Assembly (NCBI GenBank): GCA_964518955.1
Contig: CAZFHS010000002.1
Coordinates: 124,001 to 188,000 of the forward strand
Reading direction: 5' to 3'
Source: JBDGYW01 sp964518955
GTDB lineage: Bacteria; Gemmatimonadota; Gemmatimonadetes; Gemmatimonadales; GWC2-71-9
Length of the DNA: 64,000 nucleotides
Part shown: piece after piece, positions 1-7,698 of the stretch
Numbering within the stretch: position 1 is the first letter of the stretch
Layout of the letters: every line of letters starts with the position of its first letter
The notes under the pieces: generated by a model
Told to the model about the DNA's origin: nothing
Databases searched by the model: none
What the model saw: only the letters and a program-made list of their open reading frames with translations
Translations under genes and position numbers: made by a program

Positions 1-114
1 CCTGCCGTGACCGTAGAGTACGGCGGGGATAACGCCGTCGCGGCGCAGCTGCCGCGCTACCGATTTGCCCGATTCCGTTCGTTTCGTCGCATCGAGCACT
101 AGAGTTTCAGCCAT
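1..114 (-). CDS. rplY: 50S ribosomal protein L25 (Ctc family), N-terminal part
   Basis: The first 38 codons are in the window and the rest lies beyond the left edge. The start reads MAETLVLDATKRTESGKSVA, followed by RQLRRDGVIPAVLYGHG, the typical beginning of bacterial L25/Ctc. L25 binds 5S rRNA in the large ribosomal subunit. It starts 34 bases downstream of the prs stop on the same strand, and prs-rplY is a common bacterial pairing, so the two are probably co-transcribed. Whether this is the short form or the long Ctc form cannot be judged from the fragment. Confidence 0.9.
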   Translation of the reverse strand, partial: MAETLVLDATKRTESGKSVARQLRRDGVIPAVLYGHGR

Positions 115-148
115 AACTTGTCCTTCTACGCTTCCTGATCAGTATCAG

Positions 149-1099
149 TCAGAACAGTGAGCTCACCGACTGATCGCTGTGAGTGAACCGGATGGCCTGA
201 GCCAGGAGCGGGGCTATCGACAACACCTGCAGTTGGTCGAACCGCCGCTCTTCCGGAATGTGCATCGTGTTTGTAACCGCTAACTCTTTCAGGGGACTTG
301 CACTCAACCGGTCTACCGCAGGTCCCGACAGTAGAGCGTGTGATGCGCATGCATACACGTCCCGTGCACCAAGCCGCTTGAGGGCGTGCGCGGCCTCCGA
401 CATTGTACCCGCCGTGTCGATCATGTCGTCGACTATCAGGCAGTCCCGTCCATCGACGTCTCCCACCACGTTCACGACCTCTGCGATATTCGCCGACGGA
501 CGCCGTTTGTCGATAATCGCCAACGATGCGTCGAGCCGCTTCGCAAACCCCCGGGCGATCTTTGCGCCGCCTACATCCGGGGCAACGATTACCGGATCGA
601 CCAGGTGTGTCTGGCGGTAATGTTGCACCAGAGCGGGAGCCGCGAACATGTGATCAACGGGAATGTCGAAGAAGCCCTGCAGCTGATGCTGGTGGAAATC
701 AATTGCCAGCACGCGGTCTGCGCCCGCAGTAGTGATCAGGTTCGCCATCAGTTTTGCGGCAATTGCAACGCGCGGCTGGTCCTTCCTATCTTGTCTCCCG
801 TATCCGAAATACGGAACGACGGCGGTGACCCGTGCAGCGCTCGCCCTGTGAGCCGCATCGATCAGGATCAACAATTCCACCAGGTTTTCGGCAGGCGGAC
901 AGGTGGGCTGTATGATGAACACATCCTGCCCACGCACATTCTCGTCGATTTTGACGAAAATCTCGCCGTCGGCGAACCGCCTGATAGTTACCTGGCAGAG
1001 CGGTTGGTCTAGGCGCTCGGCAATTTCCTGGGCCAGCGGTTGGTTCGCCGTCCCGGACATCAGGAGCGCTTTGCTCGAAGTAAGAGAGATATCAGCCAT
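149..1099 (-). CDS. prs: Ribose-phosphate pyrophosphokinase (PRPP synthetase)
   Basis: Makes 5-phosphoribosyl diphosphate from ribose 5-phosphate and ATP, feeding purine, pyrimidine, histidine, tryptophan and NAD synthesis in the cytosol. The 316-residue length is normal for class I enzymes. Visible signatures are RRFADGEIFVKIDENVRGQD near the start, the catalytic flexible loop with KRRPSAN, and the PRPP-binding loop DCLIVDDMIDTAGT. The loop usually written DLHADQIQGFF is here DFHQHQLQGFF, a small variation. It lies directly upstream of rplY. The function is certain from family resemblance; allosteric behaviour cannot be read from the sequence. Confidence 0.97.
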   Translation of the reverse strand: MADISLTSSKALLMSGTANQPLAQEIAERLDQPLCQVTIRRFADGEIFVKIDENVRGQDVFIIQPTCPPAENLVELLILIDAAHRASAARVTAVVPYFGYGRQDRKDQPRVAIAAKLMANLITTAGADRVLAIDFHQHQLQGFFDIPVDHMFAAPALVQHYRQTHLVDPVIVAPDVGGAKIARGFAKRLDASLAIIDKRRPSANIAEVVNVVGDVDGRDCLIVDDMIDTAGTMSEAAHALKRLGARDVYACASHALLSGPAVDRLSASPLKELAVTNTMHIPEERRFDQLQVLSIAPLLAQAIRFTHSDQSVSSLF

Positions 1100-1157
1100 G
1101 ATAGCCTGAAAAAATAGCTAGACAGGCTGTTATCCAGAAGGGGTGATGTATTGTGGG

Positions 1158-1204
1158 CCGCGGAGCGCCGAAGACTCCCCCATTACAAGACGGCTTCTCC
1201 GCGG
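1158..1204. other. Inverted repeat in the leader of the response-regulator gene
   Basis: CCGCGGAG (1158-1165) is matched by CTCCGCGG (1197-1204), an 8-base-pair stem with partial extension of GAA/TTC inside. It sits in the 188-base gap between the divergent prs and response-regulator genes. No T-run follows on either strand, so a classical terminator is unlikely. It could be an RNA leader structure or an operator. Confidence 0.35.
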
Positions 1205-1287
1205 GAGTGTTTCGGTGGCGTTTGACGGCAGAGGCCTGCATATTGGCATCAGGCTCCGCGATTTTTGGGGCGCAAAGGAGCGCAGCG

Positions 1288-1689
1288 ATGACAGCAGTCC
1301 TCGTCGTCGACGATGAAAAGGATGTCCGCGTTCTACTTCGAAAGGTCGTAGAGAAGGAAGGACATGAAGTGCTCGAGGCTGGTGACGGCTTGGAGGCACT
1401 GTCCGTGCTCGACAAGGAGCAGGTAGGACTTGCAGTCGTCGACCTGGTCATGCCGCACATGAACGGTGTCGAGCTCATGCAGCGGATGCAGATGGAGTTT
1501 CCCGAAACGAAGATCGTGACCCTCTCGGCATTTGGCACCTCGTGGATTTGCCCGTCCGAGTTGACGATCGAGGCATCGTTGACCAAGCCCTTCAACCTCA
1601 AGGATCTGAGGACCGTGCTCAGGCGCATTCTGGGCAGGCCTTCGAAAACCGGTTCAACCCGAACGAAAAGGCGTCCTCGGCGGAATTAG
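1288..1689 (+). CDS. Stand-alone response regulator receiver protein
   Basis: A single CheY-like receiver domain of 133 residues without an output domain. The acidic pair D8-D9, the phospho-acceptor D52 in VVDLVMPHMNG and the conserved lysine in LTKPF are all visible. The ATG was chosen because AAAGGAG lies 8 bases upstream and the receiver fold begins right at it; the open frame extends further upstream but that part has no domain. The C-terminus is a basic tail (KTGSTRTKRRPRRN). No histidine kinase is adjacent. The nearest signalling-like neighbour is the degenerate HPt-like protein at 3760-5418 on the other strand. The partner is unknown. Confidence 0.88.
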   Translation: MTAVLVVDDEKDVRVLLRKVVEKEGHEVLEAGDGLEALSVLDKEQVGLAVVDLVMPHMNGVELMQRMQMEFPETKIVTLSAFGTSWICPSELTIEASLTKPFNLKDLRTVLRRILGRPSKTGSTRTKRRPRRN

Positions 1690-1730
1690 AGTCGGAAACC
1701 ACCGAGGACGCACACTCTCGAACTTTCCAG

Positions 1731-1801
1731 TTGGCCCCAGAGGATTCGAACCTCTATTACCGGAACCAAAATCCGGGGTCCTGCCATTGGACGAGGGGCC
1801 A
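1731..1801 (-). tRNA. tRNA-Gln (anticodon UUG)
   Basis: Read on the minus strand the gene begins TGGCCCC and closes with GGGGCCA plus A73. The anticodon arm is CCGGA-TTTTGGT-TCCGG, giving anticodon TTG, and the T arm contains GGTTCGAATCC. CCA is not encoded. The gene lies between the response regulator and ispE, downstream of ispE on the same strand. Confidence 0.95.
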
Positions 1802-1861
1802 CCAAGCCAGAATCAACGGCACGAAAAAACTAGCGACTTCGGTGCCGGTTGTCACATGGAA

Positions 1862-2743
1862 CTAGGCTGGCACGGGCTCAGGCGCCCGCCTTGCTCGGAC
1901 CTGCGTGGGAATCACGAGTTCAACATCTGTGAACTCACGCTTGGCGTCATCTCGTTCCGCTGCAGTGGAATAGACCGCGATGATCGCGGACCCCGATCCG
2001 CAGAGCCGTGTCATAATGGGACCGGTGTTCGCCAGCCTCGTGAAGTGCTCGTACAACCGCGGCATTTGGGCGAAAAGCACTTCTTCGAAGTCATTGGAGC
2101 TGGCTTCGACGATTGTAGGCCAATTATCCAAGCCACTTTCTTGCATTTTCGGTGGATGGCTCAGCTGTTTTCCTGACCTCGAGGCGGCAAGCGATTCATA
2201 TGCCCCGCGCGTGCTAACGCCGAACTCAGGTTGTAGAACGAGTGCCGGCTTGGCCCGCGGGCCCGCTACTTCCGTGATTCGCTCGCCGCGCCCGCGCCCT
2301 ATGGCAAATGCGGCCCGCGAAACGAAAAAAGGCACGTCGCTTCCCAGCTTCGCCCCGAATTCGAGAAGTTCCCGCTCAGGCACAGCCTCATCAGCGAGCA
2401 GATTCACCGCATGGAGTGCTGCCGCACCGTCGCTCGAGCCGCCACCCAACCCCGCCTGCACCGGAATCGATTTGGTGAGGGAGATTTTCACACCAAACTT
2501 ACGTCCGGTTGCGGCCAAAACCCGATCGGCTGCCCGGAATGCCAGGTTTTGCTGCTCCGGGCCGACTTCCGCTCCATGTGTCGAGAGCTCGATCCCGCTC
2601 TCGATGCGCTCGACCTCCAACACGTCGTGGAGCTCGAGGAGCGCGAATAAAGTCTCGAGGTTGTGGTAACCGGATGGTTCGCGGTTCAGGACACGCAATT
2701 TCAGGTTCGCCTTTGCGTGCGCTGCGATCGAGACTCTATTCAA
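1862..2743 (-). CDS. ispE: 4-diphosphocytidyl-2-C-methyl-D-erythritol kinase
   Basis: A GHMP-family kinase of the MEP isoprenoid pathway that phosphorylates CDP-methylerythritol at the 2-position. The 293 residues start with AAHAKANLKLRVLNREPSGYH, the family N-terminus with its catalytic lysine. The ATP-binding glycine-rich motif is QAGLGGGSSDGAAAL, followed by LGSDVPFF and near the end LCGSGSA. The start overlaps the end of the upstream flippase-like gene by 8 bases, so the two are translationally coupled. tRNA-Gln follows on the same strand. Confidence 0.95.
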   Translation of the reverse strand: MNRVSIAAHAKANLKLRVLNREPSGYHNLETLFALLELHDVLEVERIESGIELSTHGAEVGPEQQNLAFRAADRVLAATGRKFGVKISLTKSIPVQAGLGGGSSDGAAALHAVNLLADEAVPERELLEFGAKLGSDVPFFVSRAAFAIGRGRGERITEVAGPRAKPALVLQPEFGVSTRGAYESLAASRSGKQLSHPPKMQESGLDNWPTIVEASSNDFEEVLFAQMPRLYEHFTRLANTGPIMTRLCGSGSAIIAVYSTAAERDDAKREFTDVELVIPTQVRARRAPEPVPA

Positions 2744-3779
2744 CCTCGGATTCCTCGGATTCCCTCAGGTCGGCAAGGTGAAGGTGCGCCCTCGACAGCG
2801 ACCAGAGCCCTAGCAGCGTTATGGGAATGAATCCACCTAGGTGAAAGCCGAATGCAAATGAAACGGCTTGTCCGGCGCCTACAGCATAGAGAGGGAGAGT
2901 GAGTCTACAGACTGCTTCAAACTGGCCGAAAAATCCTGGGCTGAACTGCACGGCAACGCCGAAGGCCAGCATCGATTGTAGCATCAGAGCGGCAGACCAT
3001 GGAATTTCGATACCAAATGCGGCGAACCCGAACCAGAACGATGCCGCACCAGCCACCCAGACAATTATGGACCAGAGGGCAACCGCGACGATCGTCCTGG
3101 GACTCCGCAACGACTCGAGACCGGAGATCACGCCCTCGAGAGCGCCAACGACCGCGTGAGACCATGATCCCGGCAGGCTTCGCTCGGTTACAAACCGGGT
3201 ATACTTGAGCGCCGGTTGGGGCCACGTGACGAAAGCAACGCCAAAAATCAATGCGACAGAGAAGCCCGCCGCCGCCAGCTTCCCGATCCTACCCAACGTG
3301 AAACTTCCAACTACGGTATCGCTGCCGAATCCGCCAACCCACATTGCCACGGCCAGCATTGCCAAGAGCGTGAATCCGTCGAACACTCTTTCAACCGCTA
3401 TCGAGCCGATCGCCGTGGTGAACCGGACACCCGTGAGTTTGCGGGCAGCGTATGCTCGTATGAACTCACCGGCGCGCCCATATGTGATGTTAGTGGACAT
3501 GAACCCAATAGCGGTTGCGTGCCAGAGGGGGACAAACGGCAGGCGCTCACCTTCGAGGCGGAGTAAATACTGCCAACGCACGGTCCTCAGCGGGAATGTG
3601 AGAGTTGCAGCAACAACCGCCGTCAGGAACCGGACCCAGCGTACGTCTTTGACGTGTTCCAGGACCTCCGACAACTGCACGTCATGCAGGGCATACCATA
3701 TGAGAAGAGCCGATATCAGCAGGCCGAGCGCTGCGGACCAGCCTAACCGGCCCGGTTTGCTACGTCTGTCCAACGCCAA
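2736..3779 (-). CDS. Flippase-like integral membrane protein (UPF0104 / MprF N-terminal family)
   Basis: A 347-residue polytopic membrane protein of the family that includes the flippase half of lysylphosphatidylglycerol synthase (COG0392). Hydrophobic segments occur from about residue 14 (ALGLLISALLIWYAL) to the C-terminus. The family phrase FPLRTVRWQYLLRLEG sits near residue 63 and SPGFFGQFEAVCRL near residue 280. It overlaps the upstream HPt-like gene by 20 bases and ispE by 8 bases. It lacks the aminoacyl-transfer domain of true MprF. A role in moving a lipid or polyprenyl intermediate is plausible beside an isoprenoid gene but is inference. Confidence 0.8.
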   Translation of the reverse strand: MALDRRSKPGRLGWSAALGLLISALLIWYALHDVQLSEVLEHVKDVRWVRFLTAVVAATLTFPLRTVRWQYLLRLEGERLPFVPLWHATAIGFMSTNITYGRAGEFIRAYAARKLTGVRFTTAIGSIAVERVFDGFTLLAMLAVAMWVGGFGSDTVVGSFTLGRIGKLAAAGFSVALIFGVAFVTWPQPALKYTRFVTERSLPGSWSHAVVGALEGVISGLESLRSPRTIVAVALWSIIVWVAGAASFWFGFAAFGIEIPWSAALMLQSMLAFGVAVQFSPGFFGQFEAVCRLTLPLYAVGAGQAVSFAFGFHLGGFIPITLLGLWSLSRAHLHLADLRESEESEVE

Positions 3780-5418
3780 GTTCTACGAGGTCGAGGAGTT
3801 CGTCGACCAGGTCCGTGATCAAGGCGGCGTCCCATTCCGGCTCCGCCAACTCGGTGCGAATCTTGTCCCGTACAACGTGCGCTTCGCTCAATGCGGCGGA
3901 TCCGCTGAAACAGAGTTCGGTGATGGAGATCAACCCGTCTTCAACTGCTCCGCCACCGATCAATTCGTCTATCGAAGCTCCGCGGTCACCCTGCTCGGCC
4001 ATTAGGGTTTCATATGTCGACCAACCGATTGCGAGATCGATGACATCTTCGGTCGGTTCTTGCTCGACTTCGGTTCTGGCTGGTTCAGCGGGGGCGTCCT
4101 CAGCGATCTGCACTTCTGCTGAAGGAGCCATAGGACGCGAAATTGGGCCGTCAGCAGGACCTACGACATGTGCAGCTGGAGCTTCCGCCTTTTCAGGCAG
4201 TTTGCGAAGGGCTTCTGTGATGCCCGTCAACTCGGCGACCTGGTCCAGTTCGTTAGTCGGAGTGGCGGAACCCAAGGTCGTTCCAGCTTCTCGAAGGCTC
4301 GAGATGAACCCTTCTTTATGTGTTCCCAGAAATCCTTCGGCGAGCGCGTTCAATGCAACCGATGCGAATGCCGACACGGCAGCTGCGAGTGAGCTTCCCC
4401 GCGCCGCAGTGAGTGTGTTAAGCGTGCTCTTGAGTGAGATTGTGCGAATCTCGCGCTGCGTATCCCACTCAGCTTTGTCCAATCCATCCGCCACCTGGCA
4501 GAGGTGTTCGCCGTGCGCCACGTATTCCATCTGCCCCATCCGCCGAGCTGTTGCGTCGGGAGACCCTGACTCGACCACGTGAGGGCCGTCGTCCTCGTAG
4601 AAGAGTGACTGAATTGGTACTATTGCTCCCTCCACATCCAGGATCTCGGCGAGCCGTCGAGTGAACTCCTTTGCCTCGACTGATTCAGGGTCAGCATCGC
4701 CTGCAGTTGATATCTCCTGCGCAGCTTTCGATAAACCCCGAGCGGCCACGTCCAGGAAGAAAGCCAAATCGTTCGGCTGGTCAGTCAAGTGTGCGGCGGT
4801 AGCCAAAACACGTTCGACTCCGTCCAAGAACTCGGGGATTGGAGACAACTCCGAAAGGGCCGCCAAACCTCGAAGTGGTTCCATCGACCGAATGACGGTA
4901 TCGATTTGGCTCTCTGTTGGTCCGTCGCGTTGAACGGCCTTGGCAGTTTGATCGAGAACGCTCGCCACGGATGCACCCTCGCGCGCGACGAATGCTCGAG
5001 TCCCGGTGTCTACGGCAGGTTCGGCGGTGGATTCCGGTTCCGACGGTGGCAACCCCGAAACCTCGCTCAACTCGTGAGCAAGTTGATTTGCCTTCGAGGT
5101 GTCGCTATCTGACCAGCTGGAAACGTTGCGGACGAGGATCTTCAGCCCGTCAACGGCACCGATCATCTTCTGACGCGTTGCTTCGTCCCACGTTACACGC
5201 TCTTCCTTGACCGCGCGTGCAACGCCTTCGATTGCTGCAGCGACACCTCCGATCTGTTGCTGATTCGCCATCAGGGCGGACCCACGGAGAGCGCGAGCCA
5301 AGCGCACCAGTTCATCGCGATCTGGCCCTACCGCACCAGACACCAAAGTGTCGAGACGTTCGAGATACTCGCCCGCCTCCATTGCGAAGAACTCTGTCAA
5401 ACCCATTTGTTGGTTCAT
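3760..5418 (-). CDS. Large acidic protein with a degenerate HPt-like N-terminal domain
   Basis: A 552-residue cytosolic, acidic, alanine-rich protein. Residues about 5-75 resemble a histidine phosphotransfer domain of the CheA P1 type (EFFAMEAGEYLERLDTL, then RLARALRGSALMA). In that motif the phospho-accepting histidine position, expected three residues before the LysGly, is occupied by arginine (R42) and the lysine by R45, so phosphotransfer seems impossible. The middle is helical and resembles further HPt-like repeats, and residues about 395-450 form a proline/alanine/glutamate-rich linker. No kinase ATPase domain is present. It starts 30 bases after pdxJ and overlaps the flippase-like gene. 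It may be a non-catalytic scaffold; the function is unknown. Confidence 0.6.
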   Translation of the reverse strand: MNQQMGLTEFFAMEAGEYLERLDTLVSGAVGPDRDELVRLARALRGSALMANQQQIGGVAAAIEGVARAVKEERVTWDEATRQKMIGAVDGLKILVRNVSSWSDSDTSKANQLAHELSEVSGLPPSEPESTAEPAVDTGTRAFVAREGASVASVLDQTAKAVQRDGPTESQIDTVIRSMEPLRGLAALSELSPIPEFLDGVERVLATAAHLTDQPNDLAFFLDVAARGLSKAAQEISTAGDADPESVEAKEFTRRLAEILDVEGAIVPIQSLFYEDDGPHVVESGSPDATARRMGQMEYVAHGEHLCQVADGLDKAEWDTQREIRTISLKSTLNTLTAARGSSLAAAVSAFASVALNALAEGFLGTHKEGFISSLREAGTTLGSATPTNELDQVAELTGITEALRKLPEKAEAPAAHVVGPADGPISRPMAPSAEVQIAEDAPAEPARTEVEQEPTEDVIDLAIGWSTYETLMAEQGDRGASIDELIGGGAVEDGLISITELCFSGSAALSEAHVVRDKIRTELAEPEWDAALITDLVDELLDLVELGVGQT

Positions 5419-5447
5419 GATTCGGGACCGGTCAGAGACGAGCTAAG

Positions 5448-6185
5448 TTAGGAAACCGCGTTGTCGCGGTCAACGAGCGCGTCATCGATCAACCCTTGCA
5501 TTTCGCGAACAGCAGCTCCCATGCCGACCATAACGCTGCGGCTGACGATACTGTGTCCGATGTTCAGTTCTTCGATTTCTGGGATTGCAGCCACAGGTTT
5601 CACATTTCTGTACGTCAGGCCGTGGCCCGCGTGGACAGCCAATCCAAGGGCTTTCGCGTGTGCGGCGGCATTATGGAGGCGGATCAAGGCGTCGTCTGAG
5701 CTGGCGTAGGTGTTGGCGTAGTCGCCGGTGTGAAGCTCGATAGCGGGAACACCCAATTCGGCGGCCCGATCGAGGGTGTCTATGTCAGGGTCGATGAACA
5801 GACTGACTCGTATGCCAGCGTTTGACATCCTTTGAATGGCTGAATTGAGGGTGGTTCCAGGATGGCTCAAGTCGAGGCCGCCTTCAGTTGTCACCTCCTC
5901 GCGTTTTTCCGGAACCAGTGTGGCCTGGTGCGGCCTGAGCTCGGTCGCGAGGGCGATGATGTCCTCGGAAGTGGCCAACTCCAGGTTGAGTACGGTGGTG
6001 ACCTTGTCTGCCAAGGCCCGGATGTCGTAATCCTGCATGTGACGGCGGTCTTCGCGGAGGTGCGCCGTAATTCCGTCCGCTCCAGCTTCTTCGCAGGCCA
6101 TGGCTGCAATCACTGGGTCCGGCTCGTCGGTACGTCTCGCCTCGCGAACCGTGGCAACGTGGTCGACATTGATGTAGAGTCTCAT
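5448..6185 (-). CDS. pdxJ: Pyridoxine 5'-phosphate synthase
   Basis: Condenses 1-deoxy-D-xylulose 5-phosphate with 3-amino-1-hydroxyacetone phosphate to give pyridoxine 5'-phosphate in the DXP-dependent vitamin B6 pathway. The start was placed at MRLYINVDHVATVREARR, giving 245 residues, close to the usual length. The open frame extends 91 codons further upstream but that stretch overlaps the divergent lipoprotein gene and has no PdxJ homology. Conserved motifs seen are ITAHLREDRRHMQDYD, LVPEKREEVTTEGGLD, the ELHTGDYA region and VHAGHGLTYRNV. It heads the minus-strand group leading to ispE. Confidence 0.95.
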   Translation of the reverse strand: MRLYINVDHVATVREARRTDEPDPVIAAMACEEAGADGITAHLREDRRHMQDYDIRALADKVTTVLNLELATSEDIIALATELRPHQATLVPEKREEVTTEGGLDLSHPGTTLNSAIQRMSNAGIRVSLFIDPDIDTLDRAAELGVPAIELHTGDYANTYASSDDALIRLHNAAAHAKALGLAVHAGHGLTYRNVKPVAAIPEIEELNIGHSIVSRSVMVGMGAAVREMQGLIDDALVDRDNAVS

Positions 6186-6228
6186 TTTTGCTTGCCCTGC
6201 CAAATAGAAACATTTAGCTTCGTGACCA

Positions 6229-6729
6229 ATGAAACTCACGCAGATTCGATCGGTTGCGCAACCTTTAGTCGTGGCAACGGTAATTGCCCTTTCAACCTCA
6301 TTTGTAGCGTGCAGTTCTCGCAGCGGTGGCGCCGGCGTTCCTCCTCCAGTCGATCCTGAAGCAGCGGTCCGAAGCTTCCTGGCCGCAGTCAGTGCCAACA
6401 GCATCACAGGTATGGGACAACTGTGGGGCACGACGGAAGGTCCGGCGGTGGGGAACATGGATCAGGCGGAACTCGAGCAACGCCTCACGGTCGTCCGCAT
6501 CTATCTGGAGCACGAGCAATTCGCGATCGTGCCGGGTGACCCCGTGGCAGGAGTGAACATCGAGGCCGGTGAGCGCGCTGTTTTTGTTAGGTTGACCAGA
6601 AGGGGATGTACTCCAACCGTGCCATTCACCCTCGTCCCTTATGGGGGAGGGTGGTTGATCCGTAGCATCGATCTGGCCTCGGCGGGCAATCCTAGCCGTC
6701 GTTGTCAGCCAGAATCACTGCTTCGGTAG
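6229..6729 (+). CDS. Small lipoprotein of unknown function
   Basis: A 166-residue protein with a charged N-terminus (MKLTQIR), a hydrophobic core and a lipobox STSFVAC followed by SSRSGG, so lipidation at Cys28 and envelope location are likely. The mature part resembles small secreted domains of the NTF2-like shape (EAAVRSFLAAVSANSITGMG near the start of the fold), but I do not recognise a named family. It is divergent from pdxJ and convergent with mce. Confidence 0.7.
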   Translation: MKLTQIRSVAQPLVVATVIALSTSFVACSSRSGGAGVPPPVDPEAAVRSFLAAVSANSITGMGQLWGTTEGPAVGNMDQAELEQRLTVVRIYLEHEQFAIVPGDPVAGVNIEAGERAVFVRLTRRGCTPTVPFTLVPYGGGWLIRSIDLASAGNPSRRCQPESLLR

Positions 6730-6743
6730 CACCGAGGTTGCTC

Positions 6744-7172
6744 TCAGGGGCTCTCCGTGAGCTCCACAAGCACGCCACCGGTAGCCTTTGGATGGATGAA
6801 GGCGACCTGACGGCCACCGGCACCCGGGCGCGGTTTTTTGTCGATGAGTCGATAGCCGTAGCGCTGGCATTCGCTCAAGGCATGCTCCAGATCTGGGACC
6901 TGCAATGAGATGTGATGGATGCCGGATCCGCGTTTTTCGAGGAACTTTGCGACTGGTCCGTCATGTGCCGTGGGCCGCATGAACTCGATCTCGACATCGC
7001 CAACGCGCACGGAAACGATTGCAGCCCCGTCGGCTGTTGTCTCGGGAGCCGGATCGATTCCGAGAATGTCTCGGTAAAAACCGAGTGCTTCGTGGAGATC
7101 AGTGACCGCGATGCCCACATGCGCCACACGAACGTCAGGTCCTATCACGGTGCCTCCGTGAGTAGATTTCAA
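6744..7172 (-). CDS. mce: Methylmalonyl-CoA epimerase
   Basis: A vicinal-oxygen-chelate protein of 142 residues that interconverts (2R)- and (2S)-methylmalonyl-CoA between propionyl-CoA carboxylase and methylmalonyl-CoA mutase. The metal ligand motifs are spread over two half-domains: VAHVGIAVTDLHEALGFYRD near residue 16, GSGIHHISLQVPDLEHAL near residue 83, and the C-terminal VLVELTE. GGRQVAFIHPKATGGVLVEL is the family ending. It is convergent with the lipoprotein gene. No mutase or carboxylase gene is in the window. Confidence 0.9.
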   Translation of the reverse strand: MKSTHGGTVIGPDVRVAHVGIAVTDLHEALGFYRDILGIDPAPETTADGAAIVSVRVGDVEIEFMRPTAHDGPVAKFLEKRGSGIHHISLQVPDLEHALSECQRYGYRLIDKKPRPGAGGRQVAFIHPKATGGVLVELTESP

Positions 7173-7223
7173 AGTCCGACCGAGTGGGTCGGCCGTGCAA
7201 AAACTAACGTGAGGGAGTCAACT

Positions 7224-7559
7224 ATGGCAGGGAGCGAAAACCTGTTGGAGGTTTCCGACGACAATTTCGCGCAGGAAATTGAACAGAGCGAAGGCGTCTC
7301 GATCGTGGATTTCTGGGCTGCATGGTGTGGCCCGTGCCAGATCATAGGCCCGATTGTAGCGCAGCTAGCCGATGAGTTCGAAGGCAAAGTGAAGGTTGGC
7401 AAGCTCGATGTGGATGCAAATCCGCAAACTGCGTTTAAGTTCAACGTTAGGTCGATTCCGTCGATTCTATTCTTCAAAGATGGATCGCACGTGGACACAG
7501 TGGTTGGTGCCGTACCGAAGCCGACGCTTGTATCCACCCTGGAGAAGCACCTCGACTAG
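7224..7559 (+). CDS. trxA: Thioredoxin
   Basis: A 111-residue thioredoxin with the redox motif WAAWCGPCQI near residue 35 and the cis-proline loop RSIPSILFF near residue 76. It reduces cytosolic disulfides with electrons from thioredoxin reductase. The start was placed at MAGSENLLEVSDDNF because GAGGGAG lies a few bases upstream and the length then matches the family; the frame is open for another 104 codons upstream but there it overlaps mce antisense. A set of strong inverted repeats follows the stop. Confidence 0.97.
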   Translation: MAGSENLLEVSDDNFAQEIEQSEGVSIVDFWAAWCGPCQIIGPIVAQLADEFEGKVKVGKLDVDANPQTAFKFNVRSIPSILFFKDGSHVDTVVGAVPKPTLVSTLEKHLD

Positions 7560-7570
7560 GCGAATTCACT

Positions 7571-7675
7571 CGGCTGTATGCCGTGGTGATTCAGGTCAAA
7601 TGCAGCGGCGCGCGACGGCATACAGCCGCGCGCCGCTCATGCTTGATGCGGACGCATGATGCGGATGCATCAAGC
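7571..7675. repeat. Cluster of strong, partly competing inverted repeats between trxA and rsmI
   Basis: Three stems pack into about 105 bases. Stem 1 is a perfect 14-base inverted repeat (CGGCTGTATGCCGT at 7571-7584 with ACGGCATACAGCCG at 7615-7628). Stem 2 pairs AGCGGCGCGCG (7604-7614) with CGCGCGCCGCT (7627-7637); its left arm lies in the loop of stem 1 and its loop is the right arm of stem 1, so both cannot form fully at once. Stem 3 pairs GCTTGATGC (7641-7649) with GCATCAAGC (7667-7675). No T-run follows. It could be an attenuator, an mRNA processing site or a small palindromic element. Confidence 0.7.
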
Positions 7676-7698
7676 GCACGCCGAACACGGATTGAACA

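Noticed and set aside
7571..7637. H-type pseudoknot from the two interlocking stems after trxA
   Set aside because: With no bases between the stem 1 right arm and the stem 2 right arm, the loop could not span a 14-base-pair stem; alternative hairpins are more plausible.
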